Assembly (NCBI RefSeq): GCF_006965485.1
Contig: NZ_CP041360.1
Span: 682,001 to 746,000, forward strand
Direction of reading: 5' to 3'
Length of the DNA stretch: 64,000 nucleotides
Source of the DNA: Spirosoma sp. KCTC 42546
GTDB taxonomy: Bacteria; Bacteroidota; Bacteroidia; Cytophagales; Spirosomataceae
The notes under the pieces were generated by a model. The model searched no databases, was not told the DNA's origin, and saw only the letters and a program-made list of their open reading frames with translations. This document shows, one piece after another, positions 34,571-43,584 of the stretch. Within the stretch, counting starts at the first letter, position 1, and the number at the start of each line of letters is the position of its first letter. A program made the position numbers and the translations under genes.

Positions 34571-34786
34571 TCAGGCTAATGCGAAGACTTCATTAACCTG
34601 AAGCCGGATGGTTTGAGGTAATTCATCTGGTTTATCGGAAAAATAGCCCGAAACAGCGTCTTTAATCATTAGCTTTAATTCATCCAACGTATCACCTTGC
34701 GTGATAATTGAGCCACTTGCCAATTTTGTCCTGGCAACATAGCCACCATCTTCGTCTGGCTCAACCTGAAACACAAGTTCTTTCAT
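34571..34786 (-). CDS. HicB-like antitoxin
   Basis: A 71-residue protein with the HicB partial RNase H fold: FQVEPDEDGGYVARTKLASGSIITQGDTLDELKLMIKDAV. A C-terminal DNA-binding helix is not evident, so it is of the short type. It is placed 5 bases before the broken hicA. With no working toxin it may be retained by chance or may act alone. Confidence 0.82.
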   Translation of the reverse strand: MKELVFQVEPDEDGGYVARTKLASGSIITQGDTLDELKLMIKDAVSGYFSDKPDELPQTIRLQVNEVFALA

Positions 34787-34909
34787 AAAAAGTCAAGAGT
34801 TATTCGAACTGCGCATCGATGAATGCACTGGAATTTGCAGTGAATTACATCAAAGGTCAGCAATCCACGTGAATATAAACGCTGTGCTTTATTGATACCG
34901 TACAAACAG

Positions 34910-36082
34910 CTAAACCAAACTTTTAATTCGCTCCATGGCCAGCCTGCGGGTTTCCTGATCTGTGCTTACGTAGTCATCGTAAGTTGGGATTTGCACAAAG
35001 GTAGCTTTGGCTAAACAGCCTTCAATGATCTCCGAGATTTCCAGAAAGCCGATTTGGTCATGCAGAAAGGCATCTACGGCTACTTCATTAGCCGCATTAA
35101 TAATGCAGGCTGCATTGCCACCTTGGTCAAGGGCATCAAAAGCAAGCTGTAAATTACGAAACGTTTCGAGGTCGGGTTGCTCAAATGTGAGGGACGGATA
35201 ATCCATGAAGTTGAACCGTGGAAAATCCGACTTCAACCGATTTGGATACCCCAAGGCAAATTGAATCGGCAGGCGCATATCAGGTAGCCCCATTTGTGCT
35301 TTTAGACTTCCGTCCTCAAACTGCACTAAGGAATGAATGATGCTTTGTGGATGGACAATCACGTCGATCTGATCGGAGCGAAGACCAAACAACCATTTAG
35401 CCTCGATGACTTCAAGCCCCTTATTCATTAGCGTAGCCGAATCGATAGTAATTTTAGCCCCCATTGTCCAGTTGGGATGCTTGAGCGCCTGCGCCTTCGT
35501 CACCGTCGATAAAAACTCCCGTGATTTCCCCCGAAATGGGCCACCCGACGCTGTCAGGATGATTTTCTCAATGGGATTGTGAAACTCGCCCACCAGGCAC
35601 TGAAAAATAGCCGAGTGTTCGGAATCGACCGGGTAGATATTCACCGCTTTCCGGGCGGCAAGTTGGGTGATGAGTTCGCCCGCGACAACCAACGTTTCCT
35701 TGTTAGCCAGCGCGATGGATTTTCCCGCTTCAATGGCCTTGATGGTTGGAAGCAAGCCTGCATAGCCAACCATGGCGGTCAGCACCATATCGATTGTATC
35801 CATCTGCACGACGGAGGCAATCGATTTTGCACCCGCGTAGACTTTAATATCGAGTGGGTCGAGGGCCGAGAAAACCTGATCGTAGCGATCTTCATTACAG
35901 ATGACAACGACGTTGGGTTTCAGGTCGATGGCCTGCTGAATGAGTAATTCGGCGTTGTTGTTCGTTGTCAGTACCTCAACCTGAAACTGGTCGGGGTGGG
36001 CTTTAATCACATCGACGGCCTGCGTTCCAATGGAGCCGGTCGAGCCGAGGATGGCGATATGGCGTTTTTTAGGTTCAGTCAT
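34910..36082 (-). CDS. dxr: 1-deoxy-D-xylulose-5-phosphate reductoisomerase
   Basis: First committed enzyme of the MEP route to isoprenoids. The 390 residues show the NADPH-binding ILGSTGSIGTQAVDVI, the catalytic-loop LANKETLVVAGE, metal ligands in PVDSEHSAIFQC and the GLEVIEAKWLFG block. It follows the HNH gene with a 4-base ATGA overlap, so its translation is probably coupled to the defence-like pair upstream, an unusual neighbourhood for an essential gene. Confidence 0.95.
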   Translation of the reverse strand: MTEPKKRHIAILGSTGSIGTQAVDVIKAHPDQFQVEVLTTNNNAELLIQQAIDLKPNVVVICNEDRYDQVFSALDPLDIKVYAGAKSIASVVQMDTIDMVLTAMVGYAGLLPTIKAIEAGKSIALANKETLVVAGELITQLAARKAVNIYPVDSEHSAIFQCLVGEFHNPIEKIILTASGGPFRGKSREFLSTVTKAQALKHPNWTMGAKITIDSATLMNKGLEVIEAKWLFGLRSDQIDVIVHPQSIIHSLVQFEDGSLKAQMGLPDMRLPIQFALGYPNRLKSDFPRFNFMDYPSLTFEQPDLETFRNLQLAFDALDQGGNAACIINAANEVAVDAFLHDQIGFLEISEIIEGCLAKATFVQIPTYDDYVSTDQETRRLAMERIKSLV

Positions 36083-36660
36083 GTAGTTTTTACCAAGTCA
36101 AAATTGACTTTCACATTCAGTTCTTCTTCGAGGGCGCGGATGAAGTAAACGCCTTCGGGGTATTCAATCATAAGTTCGTCAAAATAGGCTTGTGCAGATT
36201 GATCAAGATTGGCAATCTGCTGTTTTTTTGACCTAACATATCGTTTACGTTGATCAGCTAACCTGGCATTGTCCAGGTCTAATAGTCGTATCAGATTGTC
36301 GGCTTCAATATCATTCGGATCAGCGGCAACATAATTCCCATCAAAATATAAAACTCGTTTTTCTAAGTCCTCCGCGGTAGGATGAAGTATAGGTTCAGCC
36401 CACTTAGTTGATTTTCTGATATTCCAAAGACTTTTGACCAGAAACCAATTTGTGTAATCGTCAACATCCGTGTTTTTAAGCGTCGGATTAAAGTGTTCAA
36501 TATGGGCGTCGTCTGATGAAGCAAGATAGGTTTCAGTGTAGGCACAGATGCTACATTGTTCTTTTGCCAGAAGTTGCCGCAACTCACCATTGTCTCCGTC
36601 TTTGTACGCTAATTTTCGTTCAATAATTTTCGAATCAGCCGATTTTATAATACGTCGCAT
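36079..36660 (-). CDS. HNH endonuclease, PtuB-like (Septu-type)
   Basis: A 193-residue nuclease candidate. It has a zinc-knuckle cysteine pair (EQCSICAYTE) and the HNH-family core HIEHFNPTLKN followed by YTNWF, as in TIGR02646/PtuB-like proteins. It starts 5 bases after an ABC-type ATPase gene and the two resemble the PtuA-PtuB pair of Septu anti-phage systems, where the ATPase controls a nuclease that damages nucleic acid on infection. Assignment is by motif and gene order only. The stop overlaps the dxr start. Confidence 0.72.
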   Translation of the reverse strand: MRRIIKSADSKIIERKLAYKDGDNGELRQLLAKEQCSICAYTETYLASSDDAHIEHFNPTLKNTDVDDYTNWFLVKSLWNIRKSTKWAEPILHPTAEDLEKRVLYFDGNYVAADPNDIEADNLIRLLDLDNARLADQRKRYVRSKKQQIANLDQSAQAYFDELMIEYPEGVYFIRALEEELNVKVNFDLVKTT

Positions 36661-36665
36661 GCTGA

Positions 36666-38015
36666 TTAAAATTTGTATTGATCGCCTAGTTTTGCCTGCT
36701 CAACTATTAGCTCTTTCTGCCGCTCGGGATCTTTTTCGTTTTTTATCTCTACAAATAAATTCCTATAACGTTCATAAGCATCTAAGCCCGGTTGTAGCAT
36801 TAATTCTTCCATTCTGAAATCCTCGCTCAAAATATCATTTGGGTCATCACCAATAGGAGCAATTCCTCTGTGAAAATTTACTTCGCCATTTTCGTTAAAA
36901 TACAAAATGAACCTCTCGCACGGCTCGAAAGCTGATGCGATGATGGGAGAATGTGTGGCGAAAAAGAATTGGGCTTCAGGGGCGAGGTCAGTGTAGTACT
37001 TTACTAAAATACGCTGAATATCTGGAAATAAGGAACGTTCAGGCTCGTCAAAGAGTATTACTGTTCCGTTTGTATCAAACTTATATACAGGAATGGCCGT
37101 AGCTAGAAATTGACGAGTGCCAGTACTAAGATTTGAACTAGGGATTTTAACATCCTTCTTTGTATGAATAGCAATTGGGGCTTTGCCCTTCTCCCCAACA
37201 TTTACCTCTAGATGAAACTTATCTAAAATGGGATTGAGGCATTTTTCTGCTAATTCGATGCGGGGATCGGAAATTACCCACTTCTGAAGTTCCTCTGTTA
37301 CCTTGCTTTTTGGGGTACTTTGGATAATTTTTGTGATCTGCTGTACAGTATCTTCGTCGTATTGATTAATTGCTTTAAGTAAATATTGCCAGGTAGATAT
37401 GGACTGCATATCCCCTAACGAAACCACTTTTTTAGAGCCAGCTGCATTGATACGTTCGTCGTGAGCTACCTTTTCTTTTTCGATTTGTGTATCTGTCTTT
37501 ACGAAATCTGAAAAAGTTTGTGGCTGGTCTTTCTGGTCAAACAGGAATGCATCTGCTTCGCGAGCAATGGATTCTTTAATGAACAGACATGCCTTATTCG
37601 TAGTATTAATAGTGTCTACAAGTCCATTTTTTTCGAGCCACTTCATTAAAATACCTAATCTTACTTGTCTATGATTATCGTATTTGCTTAAGTCTTCTGT
37701 CTGGTAAGAAACACTAGTTCCTTGACTTTCTATCTGTATAGAGATTGGATTATAAAGGATGTCAAAATCCGCCCAATTATTATGAATAACCTCCCGGTTG
37801 TTTATTGCCAGATGGCTATCTTCAATCAGTCTAAAAAAATCCCAAATTACATTCAACAACGTAGTCTTCCCAGTCCCACTCTGACCAATAAAACACACCT
37901 TCTCCAATGGCTTTCCGACTTTGGCTTTGTCGTGATAGTCTGCAGGGTACGTAAAATCAAACTTTATATTCTTGAACTGGCGGTACTCGCCAATATCGAC
38001 GCCGGTTATTTTCAT
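36666..38015 (-). CDS. AAA/ABC-type ATPase, PtuA-like (Septu-type)
   Basis: A 449-residue SMC/RecF-like ATPase. It starts with GEYRQFKNIKFDF, carries Walker A GQSGTGKTTLLN near residue 45, an ABC signature-like SSNLSTGTRQFLATA, Walker B TVILFDEPERSLFPDIQ and the H-loop FFATHSPIIAS. Between Walker A and the signature is an insert of about 230 residues. It precedes the HNH gene by 5 bases. Such ATPase/HNH pairs make up Septu and related defence systems. The pair is A/T-richer than dxr and GH3 on either side, consistent with transfer. Confidence 0.75.
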   Translation of the reverse strand: MKITGVDIGEYRQFKNIKFDFTYPADYHDKAKVGKPLEKVCFIGQSGTGKTTLLNVIWDFFRLIEDSHLAINNREVIHNNWADFDILYNPISIQIESQGTSVSYQTEDLSKYDNHRQVRLGILMKWLEKNGLVDTINTTNKACLFIKESIAREADAFLFDQKDQPQTFSDFVKTDTQIEKEKVAHDERINAAGSKKVVSLGDMQSISTWQYLLKAINQYDEDTVQQITKIIQSTPKSKVTEELQKWVISDPRIELAEKCLNPILDKFHLEVNVGEKGKAPIAIHTKKDVKIPSSNLSTGTRQFLATAIPVYKFDTNGTVILFDEPERSLFPDIQRILVKYYTDLAPEAQFFFATHSPIIASAFEPCERFILYFNENGEVNFHRGIAPIGDDPNDILSEDFRMEELMLQPGLDAYERYRNLFVEIKNEKDPERQKELIVEQAKLGDQYKF

Positions 38016-38046
38016 TCTACGTTATCCATTACACATTATGCATTAC
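38014..38046. repeat. Single family A repeat arm at the GH3 3' end
   Basis: The stretch around TTATCCATTACACATTATGC uses the words of the family A palindromes, but no second arm is near. It carries the GH3 stop codon and the last residues of GH3. Confidence 0.5.
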
Positions 38047-39531
38047 TTCCAACAACCCATCTGCAATTTTCCGGTCATTGGCCAAACGAGGTACTTTATT
38101 CTGCCCGCCTAGCTTTCCCTGCGATTTCATATACCGCTGAAAGGCCCCACGTGGCAAGCTCGTCAGTTTTAATGGTTGCAGGATAGAGCCTGTAATCAGG
38201 TCATCGTAATATACGTTCAGTTTAATTAGCCGGTTGTCTACATCGCGGGCAAAGGCAACCAGATCGTTTGGGGGCGTGGCGAACTCAATGAGCCATTCGT
38301 GATACGGCAAGCCTTCTTTTGGGCTGACCATGGGCGCAACGGTGAACTCAACGACTTCGGTTTCGGGGTGTTTTTCCATTGCGTCTTTGAGCGCCTTCTC
38401 CACCTCTTCACCAATGACGTGCTCGCCAAAGGCCGAAATGAAATGCTTGATCCGGCCCGTTACCAGCAAACGGTACGGCTCCCGCGATACAAACTTCACG
38501 GTGTCGCCGAGGGAGTACCCCCACAGGCCAGCGTTGTTGTTGATAATGACCGCGTAGTTTTTGCCTAGCTCCACTTCATCAATGGTGTATCGGCGCGGGT
38601 TTTCAGTAAAATAGTCGTCGGCGGCAATGAACTCAAAAAAGATGCCGCTGTCTAACAACATCAATAAGCCTTCTTCAGTCTGGCTGTCTTGAAACGCAAT
38701 GAAGCCTTCGGAAGCTGGATACGTCTCAATCGAATCAACGCGTTTGCCAATGCTCTCGAATAACTTGGCCCGGTACGGCTCAAAGTTGACGCCCCCGTAC
38801 ACGAACACCGAGAAATCAGGGAAAACATCTTTAATCAACTTGCCCGTACGTTCCTGAATTCGGTCGAAGTACATCTGCACCCAGGGTGGAATCCCCGAAA
38901 TGAGCGACATCGGTTGCGGCAGGGTCTCGTCTATGATCCGCTCCAGTTTGGTCTCCCAATCGTCGATGACGTTGGTTTCGTAACTAGGCAACTGGTTCGT
39001 GCGCAGATAAGCGGGTACGTGGTGGTTAGCAATGCCTGATAGCCGCCCGATGTTGATGCCGGCTTTCTGGGTGAGTTCGGGACTGCCAGACAGAAAGATT
39101 AATTTCTTGTCCAGAAAGGCACTGTTTCCTGTTTCGTTAATGTAATTCAGCAGGGCATCCCTGGCTGAGTTAATGTGGTTGGGGATGGATTCCTGAGAGA
39201 TCGGAATGTACTTAGTGCCGGACGTTGTACCCGAGGTTTTAGCAAAATAAAGCGGTTTCCCTTTCCAGAGAATATCAGATTCGCCATGCAGAATTTGCTC
39301 GATGTAGGGCTTTAGATCTTCGTAATCACGAACGGGCACGGCCTGCCGAAATTCTTCGATTGTCTGAATATCCTTAAACCGGTGGTCGCGGCCAAAAACG
39401 GTAGTACGACCGCCGTCGATCAACTGCCGAAACCAGCGTTGTTGAGCCTCGGCGGGCTGGTACATCCAGGTTTGCTGACGCTCGACAACCCACTTTGCCA
39501 AAGGCTTACTGACAATTGAACGAATTCCCAT
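38029..39531 (-). CDS. GH3 family acyl-acid-amido synthetase-like protein
   Basis: A 500-residue adenylate-forming enzyme of the GH3 family, named after plant auxin-conjugating enzymes but common in Bacteroidota. Supporting blocks are the ATP-binding loop FAKTSGTTSGTKYIPIS, VYGGVNFEPYRAKL, TYPASEGFIAFQ and LVTGRIKHFISAFGEHV. The bacterial substrate is unknown. It is divergent from mreB. Its last residues (MHNV) and stop codon fall in a family A repeat arm. Confidence 0.9.
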   Translation of the reverse strand: MGIRSIVSKPLAKWVVERQQTWMYQPAEAQQRWFRQLIDGGRTTVFGRDHRFKDIQTIEEFRQAVPVRDYEDLKPYIEQILHGESDILWKGKPLYFAKTSGTTSGTKYIPISQESIPNHINSARDALLNYINETGNSAFLDKKLIFLSGSPELTQKAGINIGRLSGIANHHVPAYLRTNQLPSYETNVIDDWETKLERIIDETLPQPMSLISGIPPWVQMYFDRIQERTGKLIKDVFPDFSVFVYGGVNFEPYRAKLFESIGKRVDSIETYPASEGFIAFQDSQTEEGLLMLLDSGIFFEFIAADDYFTENPRRYTIDEVELGKNYAVIINNNAGLWGYSLGDTVKFVSREPYRLLVTGRIKHFISAFGEHVIGEEVEKALKDAMEKHPETEVVEFTVAPMVSPKEGLPYHEWLIEFATPPNDLVAFARDVDNRLIKLNVYYDDLITGSILQPLKLTSLPRGAFQRYMKSQGKLGGQNKVPRLANDRKIADGLLEVMHNV

Positions 39532-39544
39532 AATGGTGCAAAAG

Positions 39545-39637
39545 TAATGTATAATGAAGAATGAATACTACAAAATGGGGATAGGAGCTGGTAGAACGGT
39601 TTTACCATTATTCATTTCACATTATCCATTATTCATT
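39545..39637. repeat. Intergenic inverted repeat, family A
   Basis: Imperfect arms of ATGTATAATGAAGAATGAAT type and ATTATTCATTTCACATTATC type sit in the divergent GH3-mreB gap, leaving about 80 bases for the mreB promoter. Confidence 0.6.
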
Positions 39638-39665
39638 GAAGACATTCTCTTGAATAATCTATATT

Positions 39666-39694
39666 TTTGCACACCTTTCAATAAACAGTATTTG
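39666..39694 (+). promoter_or_regulatory. Possible promoter of the mre operon
   Basis: TTTG at 39666-39669 and AGTATTTG ending at 39694 are near matches to the Bacteroidota -33 and -7 elements with a spacing of about 17 bases; the first two bases of the -7 element differ from consensus. The mreB ATG follows 27 bases on. Confidence 0.4.
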
Positions 39695-39721
39695 TAATAA
39701 GGCGTTCTGCGCCAACCTATA

Positions 39722-40747
39722 ATGGGACTTTTCAATTTTTTAACCAGCGACATTGCTATTGACCTGGGCACGGCGAATACCTTGATTATTCACAAGGATC
39801 GGATTGTGGTAGATGAGCCTTCAATTATTGCAATGGACAAAGTCAGCGGTAAGGTGCTGGCCATTGGTCATAAGGCCATGCAAATGCACGAAAAGACCAA
39901 TGAAAACATCAAGACAATTCGCCCGTTGAAGGATGGTGTGATTGCTGACTTTACGGCCGCCGAACTGATGATTCGGGGCATGATTAAAATGATTGATACG
40001 GGCAGCAAGCTGTTCTCTCCATCGCACCGGATGGTTATTTGTATTCCATCGGGTATTACAGAAGTAGAAAAGCGGGCCGTTAAAGATTCTGCCGAACACG
40101 CCGGAGCCAAAGAGGTATATATGGTTCACGAACCTATTGCAGCCGCTATTGGCATTGGCATTGATATAACCCAACCTAATGGAACCATGATCGTGGACAT
40201 TGGAGGAGGAACAACCGAGATTGCGGTAATTGCTTTGTCGGGTATTGTCTGCGAACAGTCGATTCGTATTGCGGGCGATGTGTTTACCCGCGATATCGTG
40301 GATTATATGCGTCGGGAGCATAACCTGCTTATTGGTGAGCGTTCGGCTGAGCAGATCAAAATGGAAGTTGGTTCGGCTCTTCCCGAACTCGACAACCCAC
40401 CGGCTGATTACGAAATCCGGGGTCGCGATTTGATGACCGGTATTCCGAAAGAAATCAAGGTTACCTACAGCGAAATTGCCTATGCGCTCGACAAATCCAT
40501 CTCGAAAATTGAAGAGGCTACCATGAAGGCCCTCGAAATTTCGCCACCGGAGTTATCGGCCGATATTTACACCAACGGGATTCACCTGACAGGCGGGGGA
40601 GCTTTATTGCATGGTCTCGATAAACGTCTGGGTGCTAAAACCAAGTTGCCGATTCACGTTGCCGATGATCCGCTCAAGGCCGTTGTAAAAGGTACGGGCG
40701 AGGTAATCAAGAATCTGGAAATGTATCGGTCTGTACTGATTAGTTAA
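39722..40747 (+). CDS. mreB: Rod shape-determining actin homologue MreB
   Basis: Cytoplasmic actin-like protein that organises lateral wall synthesis. Of normal length (341 residues), with phosphate-binding motifs IAIDLGTANTLI near the N-terminus and MIVDIGGGTTEIAVIALSGI in the middle, and adenosine motif LTGGGALLHGLDKRL near the end. It is the first gene of mreB-mreC-mreD. Confidence 0.96.
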   Translation: MGLFNFLTSDIAIDLGTANTLIIHKDRIVVDEPSIIAMDKVSGKVLAIGHKAMQMHEKTNENIKTIRPLKDGVIADFTAAELMIRGMIKMIDTGSKLFSPSHRMVICIPSGITEVEKRAVKDSAEHAGAKEVYMVHEPIAAAIGIGIDITQPNGTMIVDIGGGTTEIAVIALSGIVCEQSIRIAGDVFTRDIVDYMRREHNLLIGERSAEQIKMEVGSALPELDNPPADYEIRGRDLMTGIPKEIKVTYSEIAYALDKSISKIEEATMKALEISPPELSADIYTNGIHLTGGGALLHGLDKRLGAKTKLPIHVADDPLKAVVKGTGEVIKNLEMYRSVLIS

Positions 40748-40755
40748 AGTATTTT

Positions 40756-40828
40756 TGTGTAGCCTGGACGTCTACGTCCGGATGTAGATCAATAGGCTAC
40801 ACCCGGACGTAGACGTCCAGGCTACACA
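40756..40828. repeat. Long hairpin repeat, family G (GTAGCCTGGACGTC)
   Basis: The arms (40756-40781 and 40803-40828) pair perfectly over 26 bases around a loop of about 21. It fills the mreB-mreC gap and would form a very stable hairpin in the operon mRNA. Confidence 0.92.
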
Positions 40829-40835
40829 GTTTACT

Positions 40836-41672
40836 ATGGGAGAGTTAGTCGATTTTTTTATTCGAAGCCGGAACTTCATTTTGTTTGTGTTGCTTGAAGT
40901 GCTTTGTTTCTACTTCATTATCAATACAAGCAATTACTGGAGCGCCACTTTTTTCAACACCTCGAACCGGTACGCGGCTCAGGTGCTGGCATGGTCGAAT
41001 GCGGCTAATCAATACGCCAGTTTGCGTCAGGTAAATGCCGATCTGGCGCTGGAAAACCAGCAACTCAACGCTCGGCTCACAAAATTACTCCAAAGCAAAC
41101 CCGCTGCTCCTGCGGAATATCGGGCCGACTCTGCCTTTGCCGACCGATTTAAGTTTACTGTAGCGAAGGTGGTAAATAACACAACGCAGTTTGCCAACAA
41201 CTATATCACTATTGATAAAGGTACCGATGATGGCATCCGGCCGGGCATGGGGGTCATTTCGCCAACGGGGGTAGTCGGTAAAGTAAAGATTTGTAACCAG
41301 CATTTTTCGGTTATCACATCCATCTTGCATTCGGAGTATATGATATCTTCACAACTGGTGAAAGCCGGTGAAATTGGTTCGGCCAAGTGGGATGGCGTAG
41401 ACCCACATCTGATGAAATTAGATGCCATTCCACGCTATAAGCCTGTCAGTAAGGGGGATTCGGTCGTGACTTCAGAACATAATTCGACTTTCCCACCAGG
41501 AATTCTGGTTGGACGAGTTCGGTCTGTAGGAGTTCAGCAGAACCAGACCTTCCACGATATTACGCTGAATCTGGCTACGAATTTCAGTAATCTGTCGTTT
41601 GTGTACGTAGTAGAAAACCGATTACAAGGCCAGCAAGACCAATTAGAAAAACAAATTGAAACGGAGAAATAG
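40836..41672 (+). CDS. mreC: Rod shape-determining protein MreC
   Basis: A 278-residue protein with one N-terminal membrane helix (FILFVLLEVLCFYFII), a coiled-coil stretch (NADLALENQQLNARLTKLL) and the periplasmic beta-barrel domain with KGTDDGIRPGMGVISPTGVVGKV and VVTSEHNSTFPPGILVGRV. It links MreB to the wall synthases. The stop codon lies at the edge of the next palindrome. Confidence 0.93.
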   Translation: MGELVDFFIRSRNFILFVLLEVLCFYFIINTSNYWSATFFNTSNRYAAQVLAWSNAANQYASLRQVNADLALENQQLNARLTKLLQSKPAAPAEYRADSAFADRFKFTVAKVVNNTTQFANNYITIDKGTDDGIRPGMGVISPTGVVGKVKICNQHFSVITSILHSEYMISSQLVKAGEIGSAKWDGVDPHLMKLDAIPRYKPVSKGDSVVTSEHNSTFPPGILVGRVRSVGVQQNQTFHDITLNLATNFSNLSFVYVVENRLQGQQDQLEKQIETEK

Positions 41673-41755
41673 TCGGTAAGTTGGTAAATCGGTAAGTGGC
41701 TGACAAATATAGTTCTTGCGCGTCAGCCACTTACTGACTTGCCAATTTACCGACT
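41671..41755. repeat. Intergenic inverted repeat, family H (GGTAAGTTGGTAAA)
   Basis: Two arms of 34 bases (41671-41704, 41722-41755) pair with about four mismatches. The left arm starts inside the mreC stop codon; the right ends 9 bases before mreD. Confidence 0.85.
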
Positions 41756-41764
41756 CACTTAAAA

Positions 41765-42271
41765 ATGACTTTTCGCGAAATCGTATCAACATCCCTGCTT
41801 TTTTTACTGTATCTGGTCCTGCAAATTCTGCTGGTTCGGAATCTGGTGCTGTTCGATTATGCGTTCTGCTTCGTCTACATTGCCTGCATTCTGCTACTAC
41901 CAAACGAAACCAGCCTGACCTGGTTGTTACTTATTGCGTTTGTTACGGGCATAATCGTCGATACGTTTTACAACACGCTTGGCATGCACGCAGCCGCAAC
42001 GGTGTTAATGGCGTACTGTCGACCCCTGATTGTGCGGGCGCAGATCGACGTGCCGGGACTTGAATCAAGAATTGAGTTTTCACTTAAAGAACTGGGGACA
42101 GGAGCATTTTTTCGGTATGTGTTTGTGCTGGCTTTTATTCATCATACCGCTTTATTTTTCATTGAAGCCAGTAGCCTTACCCTTATTATTCCAACCCTTA
42201 TTCGGGTAGCCGCCAGTACGCTTTTCACGACCGTAAGTATTGTGCTAATTCAGTTTTTTACGCGGAACTAA
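41765..42271 (+). CDS. mreD: MreD-like rod shape-determining membrane protein
   Basis: A 168-residue protein with about five hydrophobic helices (SLLFLLYLVLQILLVRNLVLFDYAF at the start, TWLLLIAFVTGIIVDTFYNTLGMHA in the middle). MreD proteins are poorly conserved in sequence; position after mreC and the D-x-F-x-x-x-G-x-H block support the call. Confidence 0.85.
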   Translation: MTFREIVSTSLLFLLYLVLQILLVRNLVLFDYAFCFVYIACILLLPNETSLTWLLLIAFVTGIIVDTFYNTLGMHAAATVLMAYCRPLIVRAQIDVPGLESRIEFSLKELGTGAFFRYVFVLAFIHHTALFFIEASSLTLIIPTLIRVAASTLFTTVSIVLIQFFTRN

Positions 42272-42272
42272 A

Positions 42273-42352
42273 GGAATTACGATATACGAATTATGGTTTA
42301 CGATTTATAAATCAATACATATTTTAAAGCATCAATCGTACCTCGTAATTCC
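42273..42352. repeat. Intergenic inverted repeat, family D
   Basis: GGAATTACGATATACGA at the left and TCGTACCTCGTAATTCC at the right are nearly complementary. The words match the hairpin at 29664-29750. It fills the gap between mreD and the next gene. Confidence 0.7.
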
Positions 42353-42356
42353 ATAC

Positions 42357-42839
42357 ATGGCTGAAACACTCATCATCCCCCAGACAGAAAGCCGTCAGGC
42401 TATTTATGATAGCCTGATTCCGCAGATAGCCGCTCTTGTTGAGGGCGAGCCAGACCTTGTGGCCAATCTGGCCAACATTGCTGCTGCATTGAAAGAAGCT
42501 TTTGGATTTTTCTGGGTGGGTTTCTATCTCAAAAAAGATGATCAATTGGTTTTAGGGCCATTTCAGGGTCCAATTGCCTGCACACGTATTGCATTCGAGA
42601 AAGGCGTTTGTGGAACTGCCTACACCCGAAAAGAGACCATCCTCGTGCCTGATGTTGAGCAGTTTCCGGGGCATATTGCCTGTAGCTCGGCCTCAAAGTC
42701 GGAGGTTGTTGTTCCAGTGTTCGATCAGGCCGGGAATGTTACAATGGTGCTGGACGTAGACAGTGATCAATTGAACGACTTTAGTGAGATCGATGTAGTT
42801 GGACTTGAGCAGATTGCACGGTTGATCACCAATTTCTGA
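42357..42839 (+). CDS. msrC: Free methionine-(R)-sulfoxide reductase (GAF domain)
   Basis: A 160-residue single GAF-domain enzyme that reduces free methionine-R-sulfoxide with thioredoxin. The three family cysteines are C75 (GPIACTRI), C85 (GVCGTAY) and C109 (GHIACSS), with the 10 and 24 residue spacing of the E. coli enzyme. The C-terminal LDVDSDQLNDFSEID block is also typical. It may be read through from the mre operon. Confidence 0.9.
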   Translation: MAETLIIPQTESRQAIYDSLIPQIAALVEGEPDLVANLANIAAALKEAFGFFWVGFYLKKDDQLVLGPFQGPIACTRIAFEKGVCGTAYTRKETILVPDVEQFPGHIACSSASKSEVVVPVFDQAGNVTMVLDVDSDQLNDFSEIDVVGLEQIARLITNF

Positions 42840-42936
42840 TGCCCATTCTGGCAATTAAGATGTTATTAAATAGAGGGTGACGATTAAACCGTTGGCGCTA
42901 TTGTCCGTCTTATGATCGTATTTAATTAGCACGATC

Positions 42937-43401
42937 ATGTTTAAGAACTTAATTGCGTTGGGCGGCTTACTGCTCACTCTATTCTCATTCCCGCTTTTAG
43001 CGCAGCAAACCGCAACCCCCGATGACCCGGCTCAAACGGGTCAGCGTATGGGCAGGAGCCGGGGTATGCAACAATATCAGGCGGGTGACCCGACTACGCG
43101 GGCGCAACGGATGACCGACCAGATGACGAAACAGCTGGGCCTGGACGAAGCTACCTCTAAAAAAGTGTATGATCTGACCTTAGCGCGGGCGCAGAAAGTA
43201 GATGCCATTCAGAAAGGTACTGACGATAATAAGACAAAGAGTCAGGCACTGAAAGCAAATGCGGACGACTTTAAAACGAAGCTGAAAGGCATTCTGACCC
43301 CCGATCAGTTCACCAAGTTCGAGGCTATGCGTGGCCGTATGGGAAGGGGGCGCGGTAACGGTGGCCCTGCTGGCGAAAAGAGCGATCCAGGCCAGGAATA
43401 A
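42937..43401 (+). CDS. Spy/CpxP-like periplasmic protein
   Basis: A 154-residue exported protein with a signal peptide ending at LLAQ-QT, an arginine/glycine-rich N-terminal part, a helical middle (TDQMTKQLGLDEATSKKVYDLTLARAQKVDAIQ) and ILTPDQFTKFEAMRGRMGRGRG near the end. This layout resembles the LTxxQ-containing Spy/CpxP stress chaperones and related Bacteroidota proteins. The role is inferred from layout. Confidence 0.65.
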   Translation: MFKNLIALGGLLLTLFSFPLLAQQTATPDDPAQTGQRMGRSRGMQQYQAGDPTTRAQRMTDQMTKQLGLDEATSKKVYDLTLARAQKVDAIQKGTDDNKTKSQALKANADDFKTKLKGILTPDQFTKFEAMRGRMGRGRGNGGPAGEKSDPGQE

Positions 43402-43420
43402 GCTTAAGTAATAAGTTGAG

Positions 43421-43475
43421 AAGGCGAAGTCCTGATCGTCGATTTTGTAGTCGGCTGTCAGGACTTCGCTTTTTT
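43421..43475 (+). terminator. Rho-independent terminator
   Basis: GCGAAGTCCTGA (43424-43435) pairs with TCAGGACTTCGC (43458-43469) and is followed by six T. It closes the transcript of the Spy-like gene. Confidence 0.85.
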
Positions 43476-43584
43476 GTGAACATAAAATTAGGTCTGGATA
43501 GTATCTTTTCTCTTATGTTACGTATAGTCAGTTGCAGTAAAGTTTACTCATTCTTCTCTTTTTTAGTAAACGCTACAATAGAAT

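Noticed and set aside
40756..40828. Ordinary terminator between mreB and mreC
   Set aside because: The hairpin has no T run and lies inside an operon that must be read through, so I class it as a repeat.
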